Shown here one piece after another: positions 19,986 through 30,496 of a stretch of 64,000 nucleotides of DNA. The first letter of the stretch is position 1. Each line of letters starts with the position of its first letter. A program made the translations under genes and the position numbers. The stretch comes from Luidia sarsii (Eukaryota > Echinodermata > Asteroidea > Paxillosida > Luidiidae), in assembly GCA_949987565.1 (NCBI GenBank), contig OX465102.1, positions 26,157,665 to 26,221,664 of the forward strand. The letters are read 5' to 3'. The notes beneath the pieces are model-generated. The model worked only from the letters and a program-made list of their open reading frames with translations, ran no database searches and was not told the DNA's origin.

Positions 19986-22900
19986 CTGTTCAGAGAATCC
20001 AAACATCATCAATGATTATTATTATTAATATTTTATTTTCTTTACCCCGGGTTTCCCATTCAGTGCAAAACTGATCTCCCTTGGGTCCCAGCCAATACAA
20101 ATAAAAACATTAAAAAGCACCTTAAAATTACAACAAACATTTAAACAATCAATAAAAGCCTGTAACACCAGGGGTCAATTTCACCAAACTCGTCGCAACT
20201 TAAGATCAATCGCAAGGCGATTAGCGACGCACAAAAACCATACGGCCTATCACAACTTACGATGGGTTATCCATCGTTAGTTGAGTTACGATGCATCGTA
20301 AGGCTTTGTGAAATCCAGCCCGGGTCTAAAAAAAATCCACATTACACAGTAAGATTGCACTTAAACTACTATGCACAACCCTTTAACAAGTTAATGAAAT
20401 ACTTAACATTATTTGGAATGGGCTTCTTTAAATCCCCTGGTATGGCATTCCATGCATGAGCTCCCCGAAATTTGAATGTTTTTCTGCCGAGATGATGTTT
20501 GCGTCAAGGAGATTGTAATTCACTCAGTGCTCTGGTCAGTCAGTGCTTGACCACCGAGCTGGTCGCGGACATGTGGTGGATTTGAATCGTGTATAGCACC
20601 ATGTGCCGTGTTGCATCATAGATATAACCAGATTTGATATCTGCATTGAAGAGAATGTAATTTAATGTGGGTTTGCCCAGTGCTTTCCCCAATGTAAACA
20701 TTTCAGGCAGCTCAGGCGGAATTTCGAACCCGCGACTCCCGCTTTCTATAGTGCAGACGTCTTAACAACTTGACCACCGAGCTGATCGAGGTCGTGTGGC
20801 AGATTAGAATTTTGTATAGTGGCGGGTACCACATTGCATCGTAGATATAACATGATGTTTGCGTCAAGGAGATTGTAATTCAATCTACGATGCAACGCAA
20901 TTATTACAAAAATGATTCATGCAAATTTGCACAGAACAAGGCTATAAAGCCACTCAAGGTTTTAATAAGGGCTAAGGAAAGAAGTAGAGAGGGAAGAACT
21001 CAGGAGGGCTAGAAATAGGAATTGACATTCCTCTTCAAAAGGGCAAGATCGTACATGTACGAAGGCGGGATACGTGAACAAGGAAGGGAATTCCAGAGAG
21101 AGGCAGACTGTGGGAAGAAGCTGCTCTTTGTTCTACACCTTGGTAGAGACAGTGTACAGGTGAGAGGAGGCAATTAGCCTGGTTGCTCGCTTCAATGCCC
21201 TTACCAAGTTGGCCAGACCAGAGGAACACCTTCCATGGAAGTATTTTGTAGAGATGCAACGGCACCAGACCCAGTCTGTCCTGCTCTACCCGGCACTTTC
21301 AGGACGGTGTTTTTTTTTTTGTTTTTTTTTTTTTGTTGGGGGGGGCAACTCACCGACGAGCACGGAAATGACCTTAGGGCTGGCGTTCTGCTCCACCTCC
21401 TTCAGCCAGCTGGGCAGGGCGTTGAAGCTCTCCGCCGAGGTCACGTCAAAGACTAGCACCAGGGCATCGGCGCTGTGGTAGTAGCTCTGCGTGATGGACC
21501 GGAACCTCTCCTGGCCCGCAGTGTCCCAAATCTGCAGCTGGGGGTGAGGGGGGGGGGGGGGGGGGGGGAGGACGAGCTTTGTGTAACACACGCCAAGAGG
21601 AAAGAGAAGGGGTCTACACTCTACACGCAACGGCACTGCGATTGAGAGATGTGGTCTATCAATGAGCATCTGAGATGCCTCTCTTGTGAGCACAAGGGGG
21701 CAGCCGTACCTTTAATACACTAAAGCCGTGTCGGCCTTTTTGGGGGAGGGTTTCACTTTCACTCAGACGACGTTTAAATGAAAAATGGTCCTATGTAACC
21801 ACTAGCACAGTTTGCACTTGGTCTTTGACACAGGAAAATGTTACCGTGACCGTGGTAGAAGTGAACGAGCTGGCTATATACTGACTCCAAACAATGAAAA
21901 ACGCATGCACGGTGGCCTAAGCCTGTGCAGCGCAGTCTTGCTCGCATGGTCGGATGCAGAGCCGGATGTACGCATTCCCACGCGCAGCTATTACCGAGTA
22001 ACTGCACTGTTCGCACTGGACTTATCGCCTCGGGGAAAAGTGACCGGGTAACCTTTCCTGGGCAGCAGTTTGCCGCTGGACTCGGGAGAATCAACCGAGA
22101 GGAAATCGGGAATTGCGGTGTCAGTTTATGGGGTAGACAACCTCTCAAGGCTTAGCCCACGCCACACAGGGTGCGGTTACAATACGGGTGGTCTGAACAG
22201 TGCCCTAGATGTGGAATGGGTTCAAAACTTCAAAATGACAGAATCAGTCTCTGGACTGTATGTAAATACTGCGGTCAAAACAAAACTGATGGTCGAAGGA
22301 CACTTGCTCAATTGTGTGTGGTTTAGATGGTTTTGTGGAGGACTAAAACCAGACTGGTACGACTCGTGACAAAATGAAATTCAGCGGGGCACAATTTTTA
22401 ACGAGGAAAGAATGTGTTGATGCAAGGGTTGGTCTCAATGGTGTACCTGACTGCATGTACATGTGTGTAATTCGTTTGATAAACTCTTTGAGTTTACTCA
22501 TTTTGTGAATGCGATTTGAGGAAAAACTTTCCAAAATTGGGAAATGTGTTTCAGATGAAGTATCACATTTAAGGGCGTGGCTTCGACTAGAGAATCAATG
22601 ATGGTTGAATTGGTATCCCGACTGAAAGAGATATGGCATGGTCTCCATTTTTGTGTGTAAAACTCGATTACAATTCAATACCAATACCAATTACTTAATA
22701 TTACAAGAGATACCTTGACTTTCTCGCCACCAATTTCGACCGTCTTAATCATGAAGTCGACCCCGATGGTGGCCCCCTGCCCAGGTGGGAACAGCCCCTG
22801 TCAGAAAAGAAAGAGAGCGACGAAAAAATGTTGCAAAACTGATAGCCACCTTCCATTACTGACATTCGTTCATTCATTTATTTATTTTCCCATACAGCCA

Positions 22901-23492
22901 GATGTGGGGCAGCAGGTCTAAGGACCATAGTAATGACTTTGCTGTTTTTGCTGTTCAAGCCCATCTTGAAGTATTGCCTGCATTTGAGTATAGTTATTAC
23001 AGATGGCTGAATAAATAATAACAATAATAATCATTCATAATACCCCCATGTGAACTGACCCCTTGCGTACGGAGGACGTCTATAGCCGCTCTACAGGTAG
23101 GACCTTCGAAATTCAGACACGGCAATTGTCCAAATGGTCGACGGCGGATAATCCCTCGACAAAAGCCACACAGACTTCCGAAATTGTGCCACATTTGATT
23201 CGCTGATCAATACAAATAGTGTGCTCTTATTGAATTATTTTGCAGGTTCATTGTTCTCTGATTGTTTGGCGAGCATTAGAAATGGCACTGTGCCGGAAAT
23301 GGGCACTAAAAAATGATCCCGCCGTGAAGGGGTTGAGTGCAGAGCCCATCCAGGGCCGCTGCTCACTCCACTCTCAGCCCATCTTCGGTTCTCGGTGGCC
23401 CATACCTGAGTGAATCGCCTGACCAGGCAGGTTTTGCCCACCCCAGCGTTGCCGATGAGAACCACCTTAAACAGGTACTTGTAGTCCTCCAT
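19744..23492 (-). CDS. RAB30: RAB30-like small GTPase (complete coding region)
   Basis: Four exons on the minus strand (23406-23492, 22714-22797, 21354-21537, 19744-19985) give 198 aa. The G-domain motifs are GNAGVGKT (14-21), PPGQGATIGVDF with the switch I Thr, WDTAGQERFRSITQSYY, NKID (120-123) and LETSAKESDNVDKLFMD. The C terminus SVSFCCRS supplies a double Cys for geranylgeranylation. FKVVLIGNAGVGKTCLVRRF, GLFPPGQGATIGVDFMIKTV and LVGNKIDLA place it in the Rab30 group (human 203 aa), a Golgi-associated Rab. The start has context GCCGCCATGG. An upstream AG at 23569-23570 suggests a 5' UTR exon border. Reading in-frame further upstream would add about 40 residues absent from the family, so I reject that start. 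Confidence 0.93.
20171..20325. mobile_element. MITE of the GGTCAATTTCACCAAACTC family
   Basis: Inverted structure with AACTTACGATGGGTTATCC and TTGAGTTACGATGCATCGTAA and ends GGGGTCAATTTC / GAAATCCAGCCC. Other copies at 47890-47980 and 50311-50486 (opposite orientation). Confidence 0.7.
20488..20880 (-). repeat. SINE family 2 copies bracketed by a 30-bp direct repeat
   Basis: TTTCGAACCCGCGACTCCCG and CTTGACCACCGAGCTGATCG are box B and box A on the minus strand, with a second partial copy at 20545. GATGTTTGCGTCAAGGAGAT (continuing TGTAATTCA) occurs at both ends, about 358 bp apart. Confidence 0.65.
21354..21537 (-). CDS. RAB30: RAB30 exon 3: switch II
   Basis: Acceptor CACCCCCAG, donor GTGAGT. 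Encodes LQIWDTAGQERFRSITQSYY and LPSWLKEVEQNASPKVISVLV. A poly-G run at 21549-21570 and poly-T at 21311-21334 border the exon. Confidence 0.94.
22714..22797 (-). CDS. RAB30: RAB30 exon 2: switch I
   Basis: 28 codons, acceptor TTCTGACAG, donor GTATCT. Encodes GLFPPGQGATIGVDFMIK and the strand TVEIGGEKVK. Confidence 0.94.
23406..23492 (-). CDS. RAB30: RAB30 exon 1: P-loop
   Basis: 29 codons from ATG in a strong Kozak context to CAG before GTATGG. Encodes MEDYKYLFKVVLIGNAGVGK and TCLVRRFTQ. Confidence 0.94.
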
Positions 23493-23640
23493 GGCGGCTC
23501 CTCGCTCGCAGCGGATGTTGACGTTGGATCGCAGGAGATCCGGCGGGAACCATCGGCACCGTTTACTCCTGCAAAACATTTCCACAATTTTTTTTCCCCT
23601 TTTTAAATGCATGCATGCAATGATGACTTCCCACGCCTCA

Positions 23641-23955
23641 GATTGGATAGGAGTTTGATAATTAGGTTTGCGGTGACACCATGTAAATTCTCTTTTGTGA
23701 GTAAGTGCGGTTCTGAAAAGAACCGGAGGAACTCGACGTTTCGAACAGTGTACTCTGTGTGTCTTCAGGAGACAAACCCTGGAGGAGACATCTCCTGAAG
23801 ATGCACAGAGTTACACTGTTCAAAACGTCGAGTTCCTCCGGTTCTTTTCAGAACCGCAATTACTCACAAAAGAGAATTTACATGGTGTCACCGCAAACCT
23901 AATTATTCTGCTATTCTCACTATGCAAACCTTCAAATCTCATTGGATAGGAGTTT
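23641..23955. mobile_element. Foldback element, GGTTTGCGGTGACACC family, with 15-bp flanking repeat
   Basis: Arms 23659-23906 pair perfectly for about 100 bp (TTTGCGGTGACACCATG, GAACTCGACGTTTCGAAC and complements). ATTGGATAGGAGTTT lies at about 23641 and again at about 23941. Confidence 0.82.
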
Positions 23956-24856
23956 AGGAGATCACTGCATAGCCCAGTGCAGAGTCCCAACAGTAGAGGG
24001 CTTGGAGTTGGACACTAAACTAGAGTACTTAGAAGTTAGTGCTGTCATATTTTCCAGGCTATTTAAAAAAAAAATCAAAATTATCGAGTCAGTTTTACCT
24101 TTCCTTATTTTGTATGATTCTTTTTTTTTTTAATTCAAGTCCACTTACAAAAGACTGAAAATCATCTTTAATCCTACAGATATAATGTAACTAAGTAGTA
24201 TGCACGACCGTCATGTAGCCAAAACTCAAAACAGCATCATAGGCCTTTACACAAGCATGACAAAGGTATTGGTAATTCACACATTGAGCAACGAAGTATC
24301 GCAATGAACCTATCAAACATTGATAGCGCCACCTAGTGTGTATTTATTACTGCATCGCTAATTGTATTAATAGTGTGAACTGCCAAAGTGTTACCGGTGT
24401 GTAGAGTTGCCTACACCAGACATTTGTAATTGTAGTGTACAATTAATTAATGTAATTTGTGTACTCACTTCCAACCAACAATATCAATATAAATCATGAT
24501 GGGCCTGTACAGTAGACAAAACATCTATCAAAAATGTGTCTAAATTAATAGTAATACTAATACTAATAGTAATTTAGTAAAAAAATGTCTGTTCTTTTTT
24601 ATTTTTAAATTGCACTTTGATTTTGAAATTTAATTTTGAGTATTTTGTATTATCAAGTTTTTACATGTACCTGTTTACATGTTCACACGGCACCATGTGC
24701 ATGCATGATGTTGTACAATCTGATGTGTTATAACTTGTATTGAGAATGTGTTACTGTCTTGAGTTTGAGTGTTGGATTTCCAAGACAAGTGAAGAAGCAA
24801 AGCTACACGGTTCACTCATGGAGGAATAAGACTTGGTTCACTGTACCACAGTCCGT

Positions 24857-24971
24857 AGTATTTTCTAGTCCGAGTAACTTACTTGGACCCTTACAATCGC
24901 CCTTTTTTTAAAAAGGGTGATTGTAACTGTAACTTGTGTAAGGGTCCAAGTTACTCGGACTAAGTATTTTC
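24857..24971. mobile_element. Hairpin MITE with exact 9-bp target duplication
   Basis: Element 24866-24962 starts TAGTCCGAGTAACTTACTTGG and ends GGTCCAAGTTACTCGGACTA. AGTATTTTC lies at 24857-24865 and 24963-24971. Confidence 0.85.
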
Positions 24972-25156
24972 TAATTCTAGTATTTAGTACACGAATTTTG
25001 AACGATTTTGATTTGTGCCTGTCGTACTCGTACAATAATAACTGACACTGATGAACCCAAATGGTTTCAAAATGGAGTGTACGTGTACTAAATTACTTTT
25101 ATTTTATTAAATTAGTAAAGTTTAGGACCGGTTACACTTGACCGGGCATATTGACG

Positions 25157-25262
25157 ATACGAACGTAGTCCGAGAAACTTAGACCCTTACAATCGCCCTT
25201 TTTATTTTTATTTTTTAAAAGGGCGATTGTACGGGTCCAAGTTACTCGGACTAACACGAACG
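25157..25262. mobile_element. Hairpin MITE with 9-bp near-identical flanks
   Basis: Element 25166-25253 of the same family, arms around TTACAATCGCCCTTTTT. Flanks are ATACGAACG at the left and ACACGAACG at the right (8 of 9). Confidence 0.8.
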
Positions 25263-25657
25263 ATACCTTGACCTTCAATCATTCATCCAGTTCTCTCCAC
25301 TCACCATTTTAGTTGGGGGTGCGTTTGCAAGAATAGACCACAGAAATGACTAGCCGAGACCAACCCACGGGCTCAACATGACCGTGTGGTCTGGACGGGT
25401 CGGCGGGGGTGCTGCTAGTGCGGTGGGCTGATTGTCCGGGCGAGGTGGGAGGGGGGTAGACTGACGACACTTGCGATGACAGTTGGCAGCAGGGTAGCAT
25501 AACAAGGACCGTCAGTAGAACGAGTGATGAATATGCAAGATGTGACGTCAACTAAAACGAGTAATGAATATGCAATATGACGTCATGTTCCGCGGAAATT
25601 TCAAAATAAACAGTCGCTCGAATAAACAGTCATTCAACATCCCGGTCGGACTGTGGA

Positions 25658-25853
25658 ATGGCGGCAGACAACCCTTCTCCTCACCCTTGGACATCCAGGT
25701 GGACCTCCTCCACAACCCCAAGCCATGATTTTCGTCGATGGGTTTGTACCCAAGACGAGGTTTTATTTGTATTTATCAGACATTCGAGATATCCGCGTCT
25801 CTGAAGTTCAACGTGGAAAAGACCAAGCGGTACGCTTATGATGTCGACACTGA
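25658..25853 (+). CDS. CaRF-like block 1 (first exon candidate, frame uncertain)
   Basis: ATG at 25658 opens a frame (MAADNPSPHPWTSRWTSSTT, HDFRRWVC) that stops at 25802. The conserved-looking part (YQTFEISASLKFNVEKTKRY) is in another frame and runs to a donor GTGAGT at 25854. A one-base slip near 25745-25775 would explain this. Confidence 0.4.
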
Positions 25854-28623
25854 GTGAGTGAAGACCCGACCGATCCGACTGAAGCCTGCGGTACGACGTA
25901 GGTAACTAAGCCAGGATTTGGCTAGATCAATAATATTATTCATTCATTAGGCCTGTTTTTGATATCAATGTCAGGCCGTCAGCTATTGTATAACTATAAC
26001 TAGTAAAAAAATATTATAAGATCAGATGGGTCAAAATCTTGTCCACTTCTCTATCCCAAGCGCTTTTAAGGTTTGAATATATAAACATTTGAGTTGGCCT
26101 TTGCTTTAGTCCGAGTAACTTGCCCTGACAAGTCATCCTTTTTTATCTTCAAGCTCTTGTTCACAAAATTTGAGACCCAAGACATCTCGTACCCGGGACA
26201 ATTTGTACCCAAAATTTTAGGCCCAAGAGTCGGTCTCGTAACCGGAACAATTCCGAATTCGTACCCACTATTTAAGGCCCAAGACATCTTAAGTCAATAC
26301 TACTTAATATTCTATTTCTTCCTCCATGATATTACTAGTTACTACACTTATACACTACAGTACTAAGTACTACTACTACTAGTACTAGTAGTACTAGTAG
26401 TAGTACTAGTAGTACTACTACTACTAGTACTAGTATTAGTAGTAGTAGTACTAGTACTAGTACTACTAGTCATAGTCATATTCGGGACAATTTGTACCAA
26501 AGATTTAAGAACAGAGACATCTCGTACCCGGGACAATTCGTACCCAATATTTCAGAACCGAGACATCTCGTACCCAGGACAATTCGTTTTCATTTTCAAA
26601 TTTAAGTTCAAACAAACATGACCTGACATGAACCCGAGACATCTGGATTAACGTACCAGTGCTCTTCCATCTGAGCTATCCAGCCCTTAGGCCACCATCT
26701 AAGGGCTGGATAGGTGTACGTTAATCCAGACTCCAGAGGTCTCGGGTTCATGTCCCGGTCCAGTCAAAGTTTTCTTTGCCAATTTTTCAATGTTCAAATT
26801 TCATGCACCACCCCCAACATTGTATACCTCTACTCCTGTATAGTTTTAATAATATTTTAATATTTAATATTTAATAATATTCAATACTAGTATTAAATAA
26901 CTATATGTTGGTTACAACATTTGACCTAGCTACATGTAGTTACCCGTTACACAGCTTTTCAAGCAAAAAATACCATTAATTCTTTTAATCGACTTGCATA
27001 CTGATCTTTTTAAAATTACAAAAAGAACAAAAACAGAAAAAGACTTTCGGTTGGCTACTTGGCACGAGTAGACTGATATAAGAAAGACGACATCTTGAGT
27101 TATGTTCCTCAATTCGTGGCCCTAATTTTGTCGCTGGTACATTGTTAAGAGCTAGGCCTAGTATTTTAGTATTTTGATTGAAGATTTTTGTTTGGTTTGT
27201 CCCACGTTTTTCATCAGTGCTTCCGGTTTGCAGATGCCAGTGAAGCTGAAGGTGTTGTCTCCAATGATGGTGTGCCATTCGTTACCACTCTCCGGATTCA
27301 GATGACTTGCATGTTTGGGAGGGATAAACATGTCAAAAGAAAGGAAAGGGCTCAAGAAGAACAAGACAACAGCTCAACGGTATGATGACAAAAGCAACTA
27401 TATGTATATTGAATTATAAGCATTTTTCACTTGAATGAAATAATATAGGAAGGTTTGCGGTGACACCATGTATCAGGTCTCTTAAAGGAAGAGGTTTGAT
27501 TCTGAAAAGAACCTGAGTGGTAACTCGACGTTTCGACCAGTATGCTCTGGCCGTCATCAGGAGAATGACGGCCAGAGAATACTGGTCGAAACGTTGAGTT
27601 ACCACTCAGATTCTTTTCAGAACCAAACCTCTTCCTTTAAGAGACCCGATACATGGTGTCACCGCAAACCTTCCTATATTGATTCACCAACCATGCAAAG
27701 CTTATTTGAATGAAATAGTCCCACTCCCATACATGAATGCTGTTAATTGTTTCAAGGAGTACCTTTTCTGCTGCATGAAACAGTGTAATTTACTCAGGGA
27801 AAATTGGTTGAAATATTTCTTTTGAATTAGGCCTACATTGAAATTTGATGCTGGTTTGATACAGTTGATGCACAGGTATTATCAAGCAGACAAGCATTAC
27901 CCAGTGCCCATACATGTACATGTACATGTTTATGGAACTCCTTCCCGGGGAATCCAATATTAGATGTCTTCCTTGACCCCAAAAGATTCCAAAATCCCAT
28001 ACCAACAAGTAATGATGTGTCTGCATGTTGCAAAGGCATTGGTATTTGTTTCCAATATTTGCCACCTTGGGGATCATATAATGCACATTAAAGTACATGT
28101 AAGACATGTGCACATTAGTGTGCTGTTTTTCCCCTTTATTGCACAAAAACATGTATAGTTATTATGCTTGATGTTAGCATAAGCATGTTCTGATTGGATA
28201 GATTCACTGAATGTAAAGAGTAGGCCCTAAGGAAACTACAGTGGCTGTAGAATTGTGAGACTATTGGTGAAGTTGCCAACTAATCGTGAAAAGGCCAGAC
28301 AAAGCCAATATTGAGGGGAGAAAAGAAGAAAAATGTGGTCCACCTGTGCACACAACTTGTGTTCCTGTTTTGCAAAACTCAATTTCCCACCAGGCTACCT
28401 AGTGCCAGCAATAATTCTGGGCAAGAAAGAATTCAGATTTTAATATCATGTTTGTATTTCTCGTTCCTTGCAGAAAGATCATCCCTTTCAGAGGCACTAC
28501 ATGAAGCTGCAAGCCGCAAGGAAAAGGGGCTGTCCAGCCACAACTGTAATCAAAGAAGTTCTACGATTTGTTGACTGTAATATGAAATATAGGGCTTCCA
28601 ACAACATGTACTACCGGTATTGA
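25658..28623 (+). CDS. CaRF-like / uncharacterised invertebrate protein, fragmentary gene
   Basis: Three blocks are visible: 25658-25853, 27218-27379 and 28474-28623. The first carries YQTFEISASLKFNVEKTKRY and YDVDTE, the second GVPFVTTLRIQMTCMFGRDK then KRKERAQEEQ, the third KLQAARKRGCPATTVIKEVL then RF and a stop. The order (T..F.V.KT, then VPF.....C.FG.D, then basic stretch, then CPA...I.EV) fits the N-terminal part of calcium-responsive transcription factor (CaRF)-like and SWIM-containing proteins that are numerous in marine invertebrates. No function is assigned. The first block changes frame internally and its phase does not match the second. The gene may be broken, may have an exon I missed, or may be a short remnant. 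Similarity is from memory of the family and is not certain. Confidence 0.5.
26358..26472. repeat. TAG/CTA trinucleotide cluster
   Basis: Interspersed ACT, AGT and TAG triplets, self-complementary (ACTACTAGTACTAGTAGT), able to fold as a hairpin. Confidence 0.75.
26622..26768. repeat. Inverted pair of SINE family 1 tRNA-like heads
   Basis: GACATGAACCCGAGACATCTG (minus) is followed after GCTATCCAGCCCTTAG by CTAAGGGCTGGATAGG and CGGGTTCATGTCCCGGTC (plus). The two copies meet head to head with no spacer. Confidence 0.75.
27218..27379 (+). CDS. CaRF-like block 2
   Basis: Acceptor TTTTTCATCAG, donor GTATGA. Encodes CFRFADASEAEGVVSNDG, VPFVTTLRIQMTCMFGRDK and a basic tail. A second AG at 27233 could be used instead. 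Confidence 0.55.
27431..27720. mobile_element. Foldback element, GGTTTGCGGTGACACC family
   Basis: Arms ATATAGGAAGGTTTGCGGTG and CACCGCAAACCTTCCTATAT with the inner GCTCTGGCCGTCATCAGGAG. TTGAATGAAATA lies just outside the left arm and again near 27709-27720, a possible 12-bp duplication. Confidence 0.82.
28474..28623 (+). CDS. CaRF-like block 3
   Basis: Acceptor GTTCCTTGCAG joins in frame with the block 2 end. Encodes HPFQRHYMKLQAARKRGCPA, TTVIKEVLRFVDC and stops at 28621. A degenerate copy of the end (GGCTGTAATATGCAATATAGG) occurs near 28890. Confidence 0.55.
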   Translation, partial: KDHPFQRHYMKLQAARKRGCPATTVIKEVLRFVDCNMKYRASNNMYYRY

Positions 28624-29199
28624 TTTCATACAGAGATGTGCCACCAAAGACTTGACTCAAATATTTGGGGTCATCTGATTTTTAAAGTTGCATTATCTGT
28701 GCTCTGGGATGTGGCAGTTTGAACAAAAAATATTGGCCAATGGTATTGATAACTTAGTAGGACTTTGTGTCACACAAAAACATTGTTTTAATTCAGTTGT
28801 AGATAGTCAGTGAACAAAACGAACTTATTACAATTATTGGTTTGTGAAGAGAAGAAATTAAGTTGATGGCAAGTGAAACAGTCTCTGGCTGTAATATGCA
28901 ATATAGGGCTGCCAAAAAAAGCTTAAAAGAAATTGCCAATTGAATTGATAGTAGGACTTAATTTGCTATGAGCTTTCAAAAAAACAAAGTAAGGGTTCAA
29001 GTCCTGGTTCGAGTTCTCAAGTTCAAGTTTCCTTTGCCAATTTGTCAATTTGTTCAAATTTTCGCAGTCAGTTTTTCCTTGATTTGTTTGACTTGAATTG
29101 AAAAAGCTGCATCCACTTTGTGTGATCCCTGAGCTGCCATAGCCAGGTTTACAATAATTAGTCAATGGAGCACTAACGCGGGAGTAGAACGAGTCTGGC

Positions 29200-30410
29200 T
29201 TCATGTGGAATGAGAAGATTGACAGAATTAAACATTTACAATTACAGGGCCAAAAAACAGGAGGGTTGGGATTAATTGATATCAGTTGTAAATTACTTGC
29301 CCTAAAACTGCAATGGCTTGCACACTACCCCCAAACATCAGGGAGGTGGATACTTTTGCAAGTACACATGTACTGGATAAACAAACCGAATGGAAGCAAT
29401 AATCTACGATGGTATGTTTTTGCTAATGTTGAGAGTTTCCTGAAAACTAACACCACGACCATGTTTTATAAAGAACTTATCCATGCTTTCCATGAGGCAG
29501 GTGGTAGTTTTGAACGAAATATTTCCTGTTTATAAGACTGCAAGCAAGTTCCTTTGTTTAATACCAGTCATTGCAACTGACGATGTGCATTGAACAGCCT
29601 TGTGCTTAAAGCCAAAGGCTGTTTTCAAATTAGATAATTGATGTCGTTTTTGAGAAGCAACTGGTAACTTTTAAAGAAATGGGTAGGAAGTTTAATATTT
29701 TGAATAATAATGCCTCAAGAATAATAATGCTTCAAAAAGAAGATTTTTCTCTAATTCAAGAAGGAAGACATGGACCCCCCCCCCAACAGGGAGTATAATT
29801 GGTTGCCAGTCAAAGACGCACAAGATAATAAACAGGTGTACCTTTATATGATAAACACAAAAAACATCTATGAAAATATATTTGTAAAGCGGTTAAATGA
29901 GCCAAAGGTTAAAAAAGTGTCGCACAAATTTTTAAACTTAGTTTCCAATCTAAAGTGGGACAAAATATGAACGAAGCTGTGGAAAAAATAACTAATGGAT
30001 CAAGAAGATAAAAACTTCGTTTACAGACTAAGACTTAGATTCCGAATTTTGCCGACAGGTGATACATGTATTTTGTATAGAATTGGAAAATAAGTGATGC
30101 AACATCAATTAAATTATGTCCTCTGTGTAAAACAGAAGTAGAAATACATGCATGAGCATTTGTTCATCTTTTGTTCAAAAACGGTGAATGCATGGTAATT
30201 ACATAATTTAGATATTACTATTTAAACGACTCAAGCAGGATTCGGGGATACACGCCCAACCCAGTTGAACTAGTTATTGTTTCCAAAATGATGAGACAAA
30301 TTTGGAACACTCAGTGTAAAATTGTTTTCGGTAACCTCCACAAACCAGGCGAGGTTGACATTGTCAACATACGTAATATCTTGATGTAATTAATGCTTTA
30401 TGACATTGAT
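29200..30410 (+). mobile_element. LINE remnant: C-terminal part of a non-LTR reverse transcriptase, decayed
   Basis: One frame reads QGQKTGGLGLIDISCKLLAL and KLQWL (the GGL...D....ALKLKW motif after the RT domain of Tx1/L1-type elements). Further frames read KKVSHKFLNLVSNLKWDKI, RLRLRFRILPTGDTCILYR and RIRGYTPNPVELV, matching later C-terminal motifs. Stops and frame changes break it repeatedly. No endonuclease or catalytic YADD region is present. It is a dead 5'-truncated copy. Confidence 0.72.
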
Positions 30411-30496
30411 TTATTGATGATGGAATGAGGAGACAAGGGGAAAAAAAGGAGCAAAAACTCAAAAAGAAGAAAGAGTACAAAGAGAACTTTTTTATT

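Larger units (their letters stand above)
23910..25657. other. Intergenic between RAB30 and the CaRF-like gene
   Basis: AT-rich, with two hairpin MITEs (24866, 25166) and poly-A/T runs near 24070 and 24122. RAB30 promoter elements should lie near its left end, but none is recognisable. Confidence 0.45.

Noticed and set aside
23493..23612. In-frame N-terminal extension of RAB30
   Set aside because: About 40 residues not found in the family, interrupted by a likely 5' UTR splice acceptor; the GCCGCCATGG start is better.
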